A stretch of DNA of 23,695 nucleotides. Source: a virus. Below the pieces are notes generated by a model, which saw nothing but the letters and a program-made list of their open reading frames with translations, made no database searches and was not told where the DNA came from. A program made the translations under genes and the position numbers. The DNA lies in IMG/VR virus record IMGVR_UViG_3300047480_000882, positions 1-23,695 of that record, one strand, 5' to 3'. Positions 14,931 to 21,018 of this stretch are shown here, one piece after another. How positions within the stretch are numbered: the first letter of the stretch is position 1; every line of letters starts with the position of its first letter.

Positions 14931-15325
14931 ACTACCTCAAATCTACCTTCATGCAACATGGTATCGTTGTTCCAAATTTCATAATTATACTTATTCTTTT
15001 TAAATATCCTAAAACGAAATCTTAGTATATGCTTTTCTTTTATTGTTGGAAAAAATTTATACTCATCATCAGAACTTTTACAAACAATAAATACATTTTT
15101 TGAAAAATTATTATACTCATCAGTAACGTCTAACCAATATATATATCCACTTTCAACAAAATCAGGAGACTCAATAGCAAAAGTTTCAGGAACAGAACCT
15201 ATAGATATATGGGTATATTCTTCGGAAATACTTATTGGAAGCTGAGATTCTTCAGATAATTTTTTAGCTTCTTCTGGCATTCCCTGTTCTGTTAAAGACT
15301 GTGGAACGCAAACAAACCTTTTCAT
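14927..15325 (-). CDS. Unknown beta-rich protein upstream of the oxygenase
   Basis: A 132-residue protein overlapping both neighbours by four bases (ATGA at each end), so it is translationally locked into the operon. The first 35 residues are polar and partly helical. The rest alternates strands such as Y-I-Y-W-L-D-V, N-V-F-I-V-C and L-R-F-R-F-R-I-F, and suggests a small beta-sandwich or barrel. No transmembrane segment or catalytic motif is seen. It may be a substrate-binding partner for the oxygenase or a small structural protein; I do not recognise a family. Confidence 0.75.
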   Translation of the reverse strand: MKRFVCVPQSLTEQGMPEEAKKLSEESQLPISISEEYTHISIGSVPETFAIESPDFVESGYIYWLDVTDEYNNFSKNVFIVCKSSDDEYKFFPTIKEKHILRFRFRIFKKNKYNYEIWNNDTMLHEGRFEVV

Positions 15326-15552
15326 TGTAGACTTGCTATTTTACTCTCAATCATTGCTAAACCTGATATCAAACTTTCAATTCTTTCTCTTTCTCCAACC
15401 ATAACTGGGTTAAACCCAGAAAGATCAGTCTCATCAAAAGTGTCAGGATCAACGCCTACCCTAATTAATATATTAAAAATTTCTGATTTAATATTTTTTC
15501 TTGTAGCAGTTAACGTATCTATTTTTTGTTGTGGTGTTAGTTCAAAATCCAT
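15322..15552 (-). CDS. Small helical protein, first gene of the tailoring operon
   Basis: A 76-residue protein. The frame is open further upstream, but the ATG at 15552 has an excellent AAAGGAG site and begins after the stop of the fibre gene, so I choose it. The sequence is helical throughout with a G-V-D-P-D-T-F turn near the middle. It is a paralogue of the 83-residue protein at 11771-12022, sharing the turn, an E-R-I segment and the I-E-S-K-I-x-x-L end. The pair brackets the oxygenase, halogenase and DUF6065-like genes. Function unknown. Confidence 0.75.
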   Translation of the reverse strand: MDFELTPQQKIDTLTATRKNIKSEIFNILIRVGVDPDTFDETDLSGFNPVMVGERERIESLISGLAMIESKIASLQ

Positions 15553-15568
15553 TTTATTTTTCTCCTTT

Positions 15569-17137
15569 TTAGATATTGTATAGTATATACGATGAACCAG
15601 AAGAGGCAGAAAAATTATCCGAATCTGCCGTAAGACCTGCCCTAGTATCAAAAGAAACTGTATTTGATATTGTATCACAAACTACGACAATTGCGCCTCC
15701 GCCTCCAGCTCCTCCTCTTTTTCCTGTTCCACCTGTTATAGCTGGAGCTCCTCTACCGTGAGAACCATCATTAACTCCTCCAGCTCCACCAGCATAGTGT
15801 GCTGATGCATCAGGATTGGGATGCGAAACAGAGTGGTTATGATGATGATACCTAGGAGAACTGCTAGTGTAAGAACCAGCATGGGTGTGGGTGTGTGGCG
15901 GTTCGCCAAAGTGTGCATGAACGTGTCCATCGTGACCACCAAAAGAGCCATGATAGATTCTTTCATGGTGGTGAGCATTACCGTCTGGCTGATACCAGTT
16001 ATGATGTCCATTTGGCTTTTGATGTCCATGTGGTGGATAATGAGCCCAGTTTCCGTATCCATCATAGTGAGGCCTCCAAGCATGCCAATAGTGCCCGTCC
16101 CAGTGGTGGACTCCACCATGAGGGCCATCATTATGGGGATGGTGATAATGACCACCATGATGCCAGTGTGGCCCTTCCCAGTGACTAGTTGAACCCTTGA
16201 AGTGGAGAGATTCATGTGGCGCAACCTTGTGCCCATGACGGTCTGAGTGATTTGTCGTATGATTATGGTGGTCATGATTTCTTGTATGAGGTGCATGACT
16301 ATGACCAGGAGCTACATGATGGTGGTCCGTACGACTTGGTGCTGCGGCACCATCTGCTCCGTTGGCACCTGCGGGAATTGTAGTTCCTACTGATCCAGCT
16401 GCTCCAGATCTACCTAATGAAAATACTTTTCCAGATCCAACTATTGTTTTTGCAAAGATAGCAACTACGCCACCTCCTGCTCCACCAGAACCTCCTGCTC
16501 CACCTGGAGCTGGACCAGAGTTGGCGGAACCATCTGCTGCTGGATTACCTCTTCCGCCTGGAGCATTAACAGTATGGGAACTTGGTCCATATCCACCAAG
16601 AGCTCCTGCTATACCTGCTTTATTTGGCCATGTAGCTGGCGCAGGAGTTGTTGTTCCTGTTGTGCCAGTTGTGCCAGAAGATCCACCAGTAATTTTTACT
16701 CCACCAGTGTTTGTCGGATCAATATAACTTCCACCTAAAAGGTTATTTAAACTCTTGTACAGATAGCTTGGCAAGGTTGATACATTTGGATTAGAACCAC
16801 CACCACCTTGTCCTCCAAGTCTATAAGAAATAGTAGATGTGGCTTGTCCTGCAATTGAACCATCGGAAATGTTTGATCCAGATTCGCCAACTATACCAGA
16901 AGTAACAGAACCTATCCCGATAAATCCATTAAGAGTTAAAGTGTTTTTTACAAAAACTTTAAACCCATTAGTATAAATAATTCCAGTTAATGTAACCTCT
17001 AAATTGTCATAATACATGTCGCTAGTTAGCGTTACTGCAGAGTTAACGTATCCATTTCCATCTAAACCTGAACCATAAATGGAATCATTTCCAACTCTTT
17101 GTGTTCTTTGCTGACCGATTCTGTCCATTGCTGGCAT
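15569..17137 (-). CDS. Glycine-rich fibre/adhesin-like protein with a large histidine-rich insert
   Basis: A 522-residue protein. I start it at the ATG at 17137, one base after the upstream stop (TAA-A-ATG), because M-P-A-M-D-R matches the start of its paralogue (M-A-A-M-V-R); a 17-residue extension to 17188 would overlap the gene before. Regions: residues 1-90, beta-rich, with I-Y-G-S-G-L-D-G and a V-K-N-T-L-T-L-N strand; 90-270, Gly/Ala/Thr/Pro-rich with G-G-x-G-G blocks; about 269-447, a His-rich insert with roughly fifty His, seven Trp and ten Tyr; then G-G-A-G-G-G-G-A-I-V-V-V and a C-terminal beta domain to the end. Glycine-rich repeats occur in phage adhesins such as T2-type gp38, and HxH motifs bind iron in the T4 gp37 tip. 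I infer a host-binding appendage protein. The oxygenase/halogenase operon follows 16 bases later. Confidence 0.75.
   Translation of the reverse strand: MPAMDRIGQQRTQRVGNDSIYGSGLDGNGYVNSAVTLTSDMYYDNLEVTLTGIIYTNGFKVFVKNTLTLNGFIGIGSVTSGIVGESGSNISDGSIAGQATSTISYRLGGQGGGGSNPNVSTLPSYLYKSLNNLLGGSYIDPTNTGGVKITGGSSGTTGTTGTTTPAPATWPNKAGIAGALGGYGPSSHTVNAPGGRGNPAADGSANSGPAPGGAGGSGGAGGGVVAIFAKTIVGSGKVFSLGRSGAAGSVGTTIPAGANGADGAAAPSRTDHHHVAPGHSHAPHTRNHDHHNHTTNHSDRHGHKVAPHESLHFKGSTSHWEGPHWHHGGHYHHPHNDGPHGGVHHWDGHYWHAWRPHYDGYGNWAHYPPHGHQKPNGHHNWYQPDGNAHHHERIYHGSFGGHDGHVHAHFGEPPHTHTHAGSYTSSSPRYHHHNHSVSHPNPDASAHYAGGAGGVNDGSHGRGAPAITGGTGKRGGAGGGGAIVVVCDTISNTVSFDTRAGLTADSDNFSASSGSSYILYNI
15797..16333 (-). other. 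Histidine/aromatic-rich insert within the glycine-rich fibre gene
   Basis: This DNA encodes about 180 residues with close to fifty histidines, often as HxH, HH or HHH, mixed with Gly, Pro, Trp, Tyr, Asp and Asn and almost no aliphatic residues. The paralogous gene just upstream lacks it: there the G-G-G-V-V-I-I strand is followed within about 30 residues by the final G-G-G-V-I-I-A-V segment. It therefore looks like a domain inserted into, or lost from, an ancestral glycine-rich protein. Such composition suggests metal binding or an adhesive, low-complexity segment. Confidence 0.8.
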
Positions 17138-17138
17138 T

Positions 17139-17544
17139 TTATACCAACTGCATGTAGTAGACTGTGCCTGAATTTTGCCCCGTAACATCTGTAGAAATTG
17201 ATGCCGGAAGTGCTGAATGAGAGGATACCGCTATAATCACTCCTCCACCAGCAGGTGCAGTTCCTGGAGCTTGAATATATGCCGTACCAGAACTTGGACC
17301 AGTTATATACCTTGCAGCTATAATAACTACTCCACCACCTGCTTGACCAGAGCCACCTGCACCACCTCTTAGAAATGTTGGAGTTGTACTAGAGGCACTT
17401 ACCGCCCATCCTCTTATGGCCTGATGAGGAATTTGGTAATACTTTGAACCACCCAATGCAGCTGCTGGTGCAGTTGCAGAATAACCAGTTGCAGAACCAC
17501 CAAGACTATGAGTTACAGCAGTTGCTGCAGCCCCTCCGCTGTGC
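17139..17544 (-). pseudogene. C-terminal part of a frameshifted glycine-rich fibre protein
   Basis: This frame continues the protein whose N-terminal part is at 17506-17850 after a one-base shift. It has no good start of its own: the first candidate is a TTG at 17456 without a ribosome site, and the frame is open back to about 17540. Read through, it gives a G-G-A-A-A-T-A-V-T-H-S-L-G-G segment matching the intact paralogue's region after G-S-I-A. It then has G-G-A-G-G-S-G-Q-A-G-G-G-V-V-I-I and a C-terminal beta domain ending at 17139. Conserved protein sequence on both sides argues for a recent event, a programmed frameshift, or a sequencing or assembly error. Confidence 0.65.
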
Positions 17545-17850
17545 TATTGATCCAGCAGTTGAATAACCAGTTGTAAAACCTATAATTGAGTTATTGTTTA
17601 GGGTTAAAATATTTTTAACAAATATTCTATACCCATTTGGAGCTAATCTAACTCCAGCGTTAATAGTTAAATTATTAAAAAAAAGATCTGTTGTCATTGA
17701 GTAAACATTAGAAGATGGAGCCATTCCTAAAATAGTTGTTGACCCATCTAATGTAGCGTCTCCATCCACTCCAGTTCCAAATATTGGATCAGGCGCATCA
17801 ATAAAAGATGCCATTGCGCTAGGAGCGCCATACCTAACCATTGCTGCCAT
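17506..17850 (-). CDS. N-terminal part of a frameshifted glycine-rich fibre protein
   Basis: The ATG at 17850 starts a 114-residue frame. Residues 1-93 are a clear paralogue of the start of the 522-residue fibre protein: M-A-A-M-V-R, D-P-I-F-G-T-G-V-D-G, a D-L-F-F-N-N-L-T-I strand and V-K-N-I-L-T-L-N. After G-S-I-A the frame turns into an unrelated Cys/Arg-rich tail (Q-R-R-G-C-S-N-C-C-N-S) and stops at 17506, while the homologous continuation is in the +1 frame. The shift lies around 17531-17544, beside a GGGG run on the coding strand. Repaired, the gene would run 17850-17139 and encode about 236 residues, the insert-free version of the next gene. Confidence 0.65.
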   Translation of the reverse strand: MAAMVRYGAPSAMASFIDAPDPIFGTGVDGDATLDGSTTILGMAPSSNVYSMTTDLFFNNLTINAGVRLAPNGYRIFVKNILTLNNNSIIGFTTGYSTAGSIAQRRGCSNCCNS

Positions 17851-17855
17851 TCTTA

Positions 17856-18209
17856 TTAAGCCTCTTCTATTCCAAACACAGATATATTTACAGAGCTATT
17901 TGCACTACAAAGTGCTTTTAATTCATCTCCAGCTCCACCTGTATAAACCATTACCATAGAGCAGTTAAAAGCCATTGTTTCATTAGCGGACAAAGTCATT
18001 GCGCTGATGATATCTAGTGAATTAGGTGTAGCACCTTCGCTAGCTCCAGAGGGAACTAGTCTAACAGTGACTGTTTTTGCAGATGCTGTTGTATTGGTTA
18101 ATACAACTTGCTTAACTATAGTAGTAGTTGCCGCTGGAACAGTATAGTATGCAACGCTTGAGGTTCCAAGCTGTGTTGGGCCCGCCAAACGTTTCTGATT
18201 AATTGCCAT
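17856..18209 (-). CDS. Small beta-rich virion-associated protein
   Basis: A 117-residue protein with a strong GGAGG site lying inside the end of the preceding gene; the start comes one base after that stop (TAA-G-ATG). After a short polar start it has strands typical of a small beta-sandwich: Y-Y-T-V-P-A, V-K-Q-V-V-L-T-N-T, K-T-V-T-V-R-L-V-P-S-G, then a Met/Cys-containing strand and N-I-S-V-F-G-I. Proteins of this pattern (V-P-A-x-T-T-x-I-V-K, then V-T-V-x-L-V-P-S-G) are common in phage tail-fibre neighbourhoods. I infer a small appendage component; exact role unknown. Confidence 0.75.
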   Translation of the reverse strand: MAINQKRLAGPTQLGTSSVAYYTVPAATTTIVKQVVLTNTTASAKTVTVRLVPSGASEGATPNSLDIISAMTLSANETMAFNCSMVMVYTGGAGDELKALCSANSSVNISVFGIEEA

Positions 18210-18210
18210 C

Positions 18211-18435
18211 TTAAATGACCTCCATATAAAGCATTATTTTTACGTCTCTTATATCTTCTGTAATGCCAGTAGTTGAAACTGAGCCAGAAGAAGATGAAAG
18301 TTCTACTATTTGATCCAGATTATTTCTATAAAATAGCTTACCATCTGTATAATTTATTGCTAGCTCTCCATGTTCTAGTGAGCTTGGAACCTGTGTGGCT
18401 GTGCCGCTTCTTTTAATCTTAATAGTGTTAGCCAT
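18211..18435 (-). CDS. Mini tail-fibre protein: N-terminal attachment module only
   Basis: A 74-residue protein that repeats the first 45 residues or so of the next-upstream fibre gene: M-A-N-T-I-[KR]-I-K-R, S-G-T-A, P-S-S-L, E-L-A, L-[FY]-Y. It lacks any fibre shaft after it. Residues 48-58 are Ser/Gly-rich and the end is a short hydrophobic strand. The CGGAG site before the ATG looks functional and the stop is normal, so it may be a genuine short paralogue rather than debris. In phage fibres this type of N terminus is thought to serve attachment or trimer initiation; a cap or a chaperone role is possible. Confidence 0.7.
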   Translation of the reverse strand: MANTIKIKRSGTATQVPSSLEHGELAINYTDGKLFYRNNLDQIVELSSSSGSVSTTGITEDIRDVKIMLYMEVI

Positions 18436-18462
18436 TTAGACTCCGTTTAACAATAGTTTTAA

Positions 18463-19353
18463 TTAAAAAGTTCCACCATCAATGGATATGCCATCTATTG
18501 TACCACCTGTAATGTTTACATTATTAGCATTTTGTGTTGCAATTGATCCAAGTTCAAGTGCAGTTCTTGCGCCAGATGCAGTTGTGGCACCAGTGCCTCC
18601 ATATGCAATTCCAATTGCTGTACCTTGCCATACTCCAGTTGCAATAGTGCCAACTGATGTAAGGCTAGATGAAGTAATTCCAGATCCAAGGGTGCTTGAA
18701 CTTAAAACAGCAGTGCCATTAATATAAAATGATTTTCCAGTCAATAAATTAAGATGCTCAGAAGATGTCCATGCATCTGTTGCATCAACCCAGTTAAATG
18801 TTTTATCCGTAGTTCCCTTGACGGTTATACCAGCTCCATCAGCTCCAGCATCGCTTGGTGACGATGTGCTTGCCAATTCTATATTCTTGTCGTCAAGAGA
18901 AACTGTTGTAGAATTAACTGTTGTAGTAGTTCCGTTTACTGTAAGGTTTCCAGTTACGGTCAAGTCTCCTGGAGTTGTAACACTTGAAGCCAAAGATACA
19001 ACGCCACTTGTTACCGTAATTTGATTAGCAGTTCCGCTTACTGTTACGCCAGAAACTGCAGTGTCTACATAAAGTTTTGTAGCTGCATGAGCGTTAGAGG
19101 ATGGCGTTGCAACTGATACTGCTCCAGAAAATGTTTTGTCACCAGTTACTGTTTGAGAAGTACCTAAAGTTAAATATGCTCCTGCTCCAGCAATAGCAGG
19201 AATAGATGTAGCGTCACCGCTCCCATCTGATCCCTTACCGTAGTAAAGAATGTCATCAGCCTCATTGTAGGCTAGCTCTGCGTTCTTTAATGAAGATGGG
19301 GCCCCTGCGGACCCTGTTCCGGCCCTTCTTTTAATTCTTATTGTGTTTGCCAT
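18463..19353 (-). CDS. Tail fibre-like structural protein
   Basis: A 296-residue Ser/Thr/Gly-rich protein with a GGAGGA site before its ATG. It starts with the M-A-N-T-I-R-I-K-R attachment module and continues with Q-T-V-T-G-D-K-T-F-S-G, a V-T-G-N-L-T-V-N-G strand and D-D-K-N-I-E-L-A. It then has the repeat-like W-Q-G-T-A-I-G-I-A-Y-G-G-T-G-A-T-T segment and ends in G-I-S-I-D-G-G-T-F. The Y-G-G-T-G-A-T-T block and the T-G-D-K-T-F block are characteristic of trimeric fibre shafts of many phages, including cyanophages. It belongs to a run of appendage genes between the capsid and tailoring modules and is probably one segment of a multi-protein fibre. Confidence 0.8.
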   Translation of the reverse strand: MANTIRIKRRAGTGSAGAPSSLKNAELAYNEADDILYYGKGSDGSGDATSIPAIAGAGAYLTLGTSQTVTGDKTFSGAVSVATPSSNAHAATKLYVDTAVSGVTVSGTANQITVTSGVVSLASSVTTPGDLTVTGNLTVNGTTTTVNSTTVSLDDKNIELASTSSPSDAGADGAGITVKGTTDKTFNWVDATDAWTSSEHLNLLTGKSFYINGTAVLSSSTLGSGITSSSLTSVGTIATGVWQGTAIGIAYGGTGATTASGARTALELGSIATQNANNVNITGGTIDGISIDGGTF

Positions 19354-19355
19354 GT

Positions 19356-19694
19356 TTAAAAGTTTCCTCCATCTACAACGTCGGCTTCAGAATAATTAAC
19401 CCACTGAGAACCATTATATCTTAATATATTTCCAGTTGAGGCTGATGTAATAGTAACATCATTTAAACCGTTTAATACTGACTGACTAGATATAGTGGTT
19501 TCAGCTGAAATTATTCTATCTTTAATAGTTAAATGTGCACCTGCTGGATTCAAACCCAACACGGTCTGTATTGCTTCAACTGCATCATTTACATTTGCAT
19601 GTTGCAAATGGTGGGGAACGCTGCCTGAGTTTAAGGTGTCAGTTGCAGTTGGATTTGTAAATACATCTAAAGAATTTGGATATTGTGTGGTCAT
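19356..19694 (-). CDS. Small tail fibre-associated protein
   Basis: A 112-residue protein; an AAGGA site at the end of the preceding gene precedes the ATG. Residues 1-60 are helical and include H-H-L-Q-H-A-N-V-N-D-A-V and a V-L-G-L-N-P-A-G segment, common in phage fibre-cluster proteins. Residues 75-112 hold a fibre-type repeat, G-L-N-D-V-T-I-T-S-A-S-T-G-N-I-L-R-Y-N-G, and the end V-D-G-G-N-F resembles the I-D-G-G-T-F end of the next gene. A helical collar followed by a short shaft is a likely shape, acting as a connector between fibre parts. Confidence 0.75.
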   Translation of the reverse strand: MTTQYPNSLDVFTNPTATDTLNSGSVPHHLQHANVNDAVEAIQTVLGLNPAGAHLTIKDRIISAETTISSQSVLNGLNDVTITSASTGNILRYNGSQWVNYSEADVVDGGNF

Positions 19695-19701
19695 ATTTTC
19701 C

Positions 19702-20103
19702 TTATAGTGTTAAAATTGATCCAATCCAATCAAAAGCTACTGTTACAGAATTTTGGGATCCCGTAAAAGGAAGCCCAGAAGCTGTGTCTGTATAACTTAG
19801 TAACCTTGAATTTGATTGATTTGAACCAACTTGATATATTACTGCTGCATTAAAAGCCGTATTTACCGGCAATGTAAATACAAAATTTTGAGAATTTACA
19901 ACTCCTAAATTATTTACTAAAGACGGAAGATTTTCTGTTGTGTATGCAATATTTGCATTTGATATATCTGATAAAAATTCGTCAGTATTCTGATTGGGAG
20001 TATAAGAGTTTTTTACTAATGCTACTTTAAAATTATTATCAGCAAAGTTAAAGTAGCCATTTAACATACCCTGCTTTGCCTTTCCATAAATAAAGTTAGC
20101 CAT
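19702..20103 (-). CDS. Phage appendage structural protein (KVAL-SYTP family pattern)
   Basis: A 133-residue protein with the order typical of a widespread phage virion protein: a short N-terminal helix (Y-G-K-A-K-Q-G-M-L-N-G), then F-K-V-A-L-V-K-N-S-Y-T-P-N-Q-N-T-D-E-F, then a strand ending in V-A-F-D-W near the C terminus. Proteins of this pattern sit beside fibre genes in many phages and their precise function is not known to me. The start follows the previous stop by five bases with no ribosome site, so translation is probably coupled. Confidence 0.75.
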   Translation of the reverse strand: MANFIYGKAKQGMLNGYFNFADNNFKVALVKNSYTPNQNTDEFLSDISNANIAYTTENLPSLVNNLGVVNSQNFVFTLPVNTAFNAAVIYQVGSNQSNSRLLSYTDTASGLPFTGSQNSVTVAFDWIGSILTL

Positions 20104-20108
20104 AATAA

Positions 20109-20879
20109 TTATATGCCTATATCTTTAGATAATATAATTCTATATTTATATCCAGTTTCAAAATATTCTTTATTAGAAGTTGTATAAACTGGCGTTGAAT
20201 CATTTGATGGAAAGTCTATGTAAACTTCTGGCTTCCAAGAATGAAGAGACACGTTAGCGTCTACTGATTCCCATCTAGATGGTGTTCTTTGTATTTTCTT
20301 TTTTTGCGCTTTAAAATACTTAGCATTAAGGAAGTTTGAAGCTGGTCGAGCATTAAACTCAATTGTTACTCTTCCATTATTGTAAGAGTTATCTAGATAA
20401 AAGTCTCCATTAACAGGATCTACAGAAACTACGTAAAAATTAGGGTTTTTAGCCAGAATTTGAACAGTAGAATATGCATCTGTTCTAACGGATTTATCTT
20501 CTATCAATATTTCTTCATATACAGGTTCTGAATACGAAGTTACTGTAGAGGGTGTTGCAGCATCTGCTTTTATGAACTTAATTTTTTCTGTTGGTATAGT
20601 TTCGTTTACTGCGTCTTTTATATTTGAAACTATTATTTCATATTCTTGACCAGAAGTTAAAACTACGTCCCAGAACAATCTTAAAGTTCTAGATATTTGA
20701 TTAAAATCGGTAATAGTATTTATTGCTGCAAATGGGCTAGCGACAACAACTGGGGTAGCAGCTGTGGTTTGCACTGTAAAGTTAGCATTTATTAATGAGC
20801 TAATTTTGACAGTTCTTCCAAACTTTATTACGACAACATCAGCGTCTACGCTGGCGCTTTCTATTAGATACAGAGCCAC
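20109..20879 (-). CDS. Beta-rich structural protein at the head of the appendage cluster
   Basis: A 256-residue protein starting at GTG (20879) behind a strong AAGGAG site. It has many amphipathic strands; the first 105 residues look like one Ig/fibronectin-like domain (V-V-V-I-K-F-G-R-T-V near the start and G-Q-E-Y-E-I-I-V-S closing it). A second beta domain covers about 115-180, and a C-terminal part contains Q-K-K-K-I-Q-R-T-P-S-R-W. It is the first gene after the capsid terminator. I see no enzyme motif. A structural appendage or baseplate-fibre linker is likely from its neighbours. Confidence 0.7.
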   Translation of the reverse strand: MALYLIESASVDADVVVIKFGRTVKISSLINANFTVQTTAATPVVVASPFAAINTITDFNQISRTLRLFWDVVLTSGQEYEIIVSNIKDAVNETIPTEKIKFIKADAATPSTVTSYSEPVYEEILIEDKSVRTDAYSTVQILAKNPNFYVVSVDPVNGDFYLDNSYNNGRVTIEFNARPASNFLNAKYFKAQKKKIQRTPSRWESVDANVSLHSWKPEVYIDFPSNDSTPVYTTSNKEYFETGYKYRIILSKDIGI

Positions 20880-20928
20880 AGATTCTCCTTATTAAGATTC
20901 TATTGAAATAGTAACAGTTTTCTGATAT

Positions 20929-20966
20929 AAAAAACAGAGGGTGGTAGCTTCCGCCACCACCCTCTG
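20929..20966 (-). terminator. Rho-independent terminator after the major capsid gene
   Basis: A perfect 11-bp GC-rich stem (arms 20935-20945 and 20956-20966) with a 10-base loop is followed on the minus strand by six Ts (20934-20929). It lies 53 bases after the capsid stop and before the fibre cluster, so it separates high-level capsid expression from the appendage genes. Confidence 0.92.
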
Positions 20967-20968
20967 CC

Positions 20969-20996
20969 TACGGGCTGTCACTTTTCAGTGACCGTA
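20969..20996 (-). other. Extra RNA hairpin between the capsid stop and the terminator
   Basis: On the minus strand GTCACT-GAAA-AGTGAC forms a 6-bp stem with a GNRA-type tetraloop (20992-20977). It can be extended below a four-base bulge by four more pairs (TACG/CGTA). It has no T-run of its own and sits just before the terminator stem. It may stabilise the 3' end of the capsid messenger. Confidence 0.6.
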
Positions 20997-21018
20997 ACTA
21001 TAATGCCCTAAGGTCAAA

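Noticed and set aside
15736-16296. Minus-strand alternative frame of 186 codons rich in Met, Thr and Ile
   Set aside because: It is the shifted reading of the His codons (CAT/CAC) of the fibre insert. The composition is an artefact and the His-rich frame joins homologous sequence on both sides.
16362-16727. Plus-strand open frame rich in Pro and Ala
   Set aside because: It is the reverse of the Gly/Ala-rich part of the fibre gene; Gly and Ala codons read backwards give Pro and Gly/Ala. It lacks a ribosome site and independent support.
17139-17188. Seventeen-residue N-terminal extension of the His-rich fibre protein
   Set aside because: It overlaps the end of the preceding frame, and homology with the paralogue begins at the ATG at 17137.
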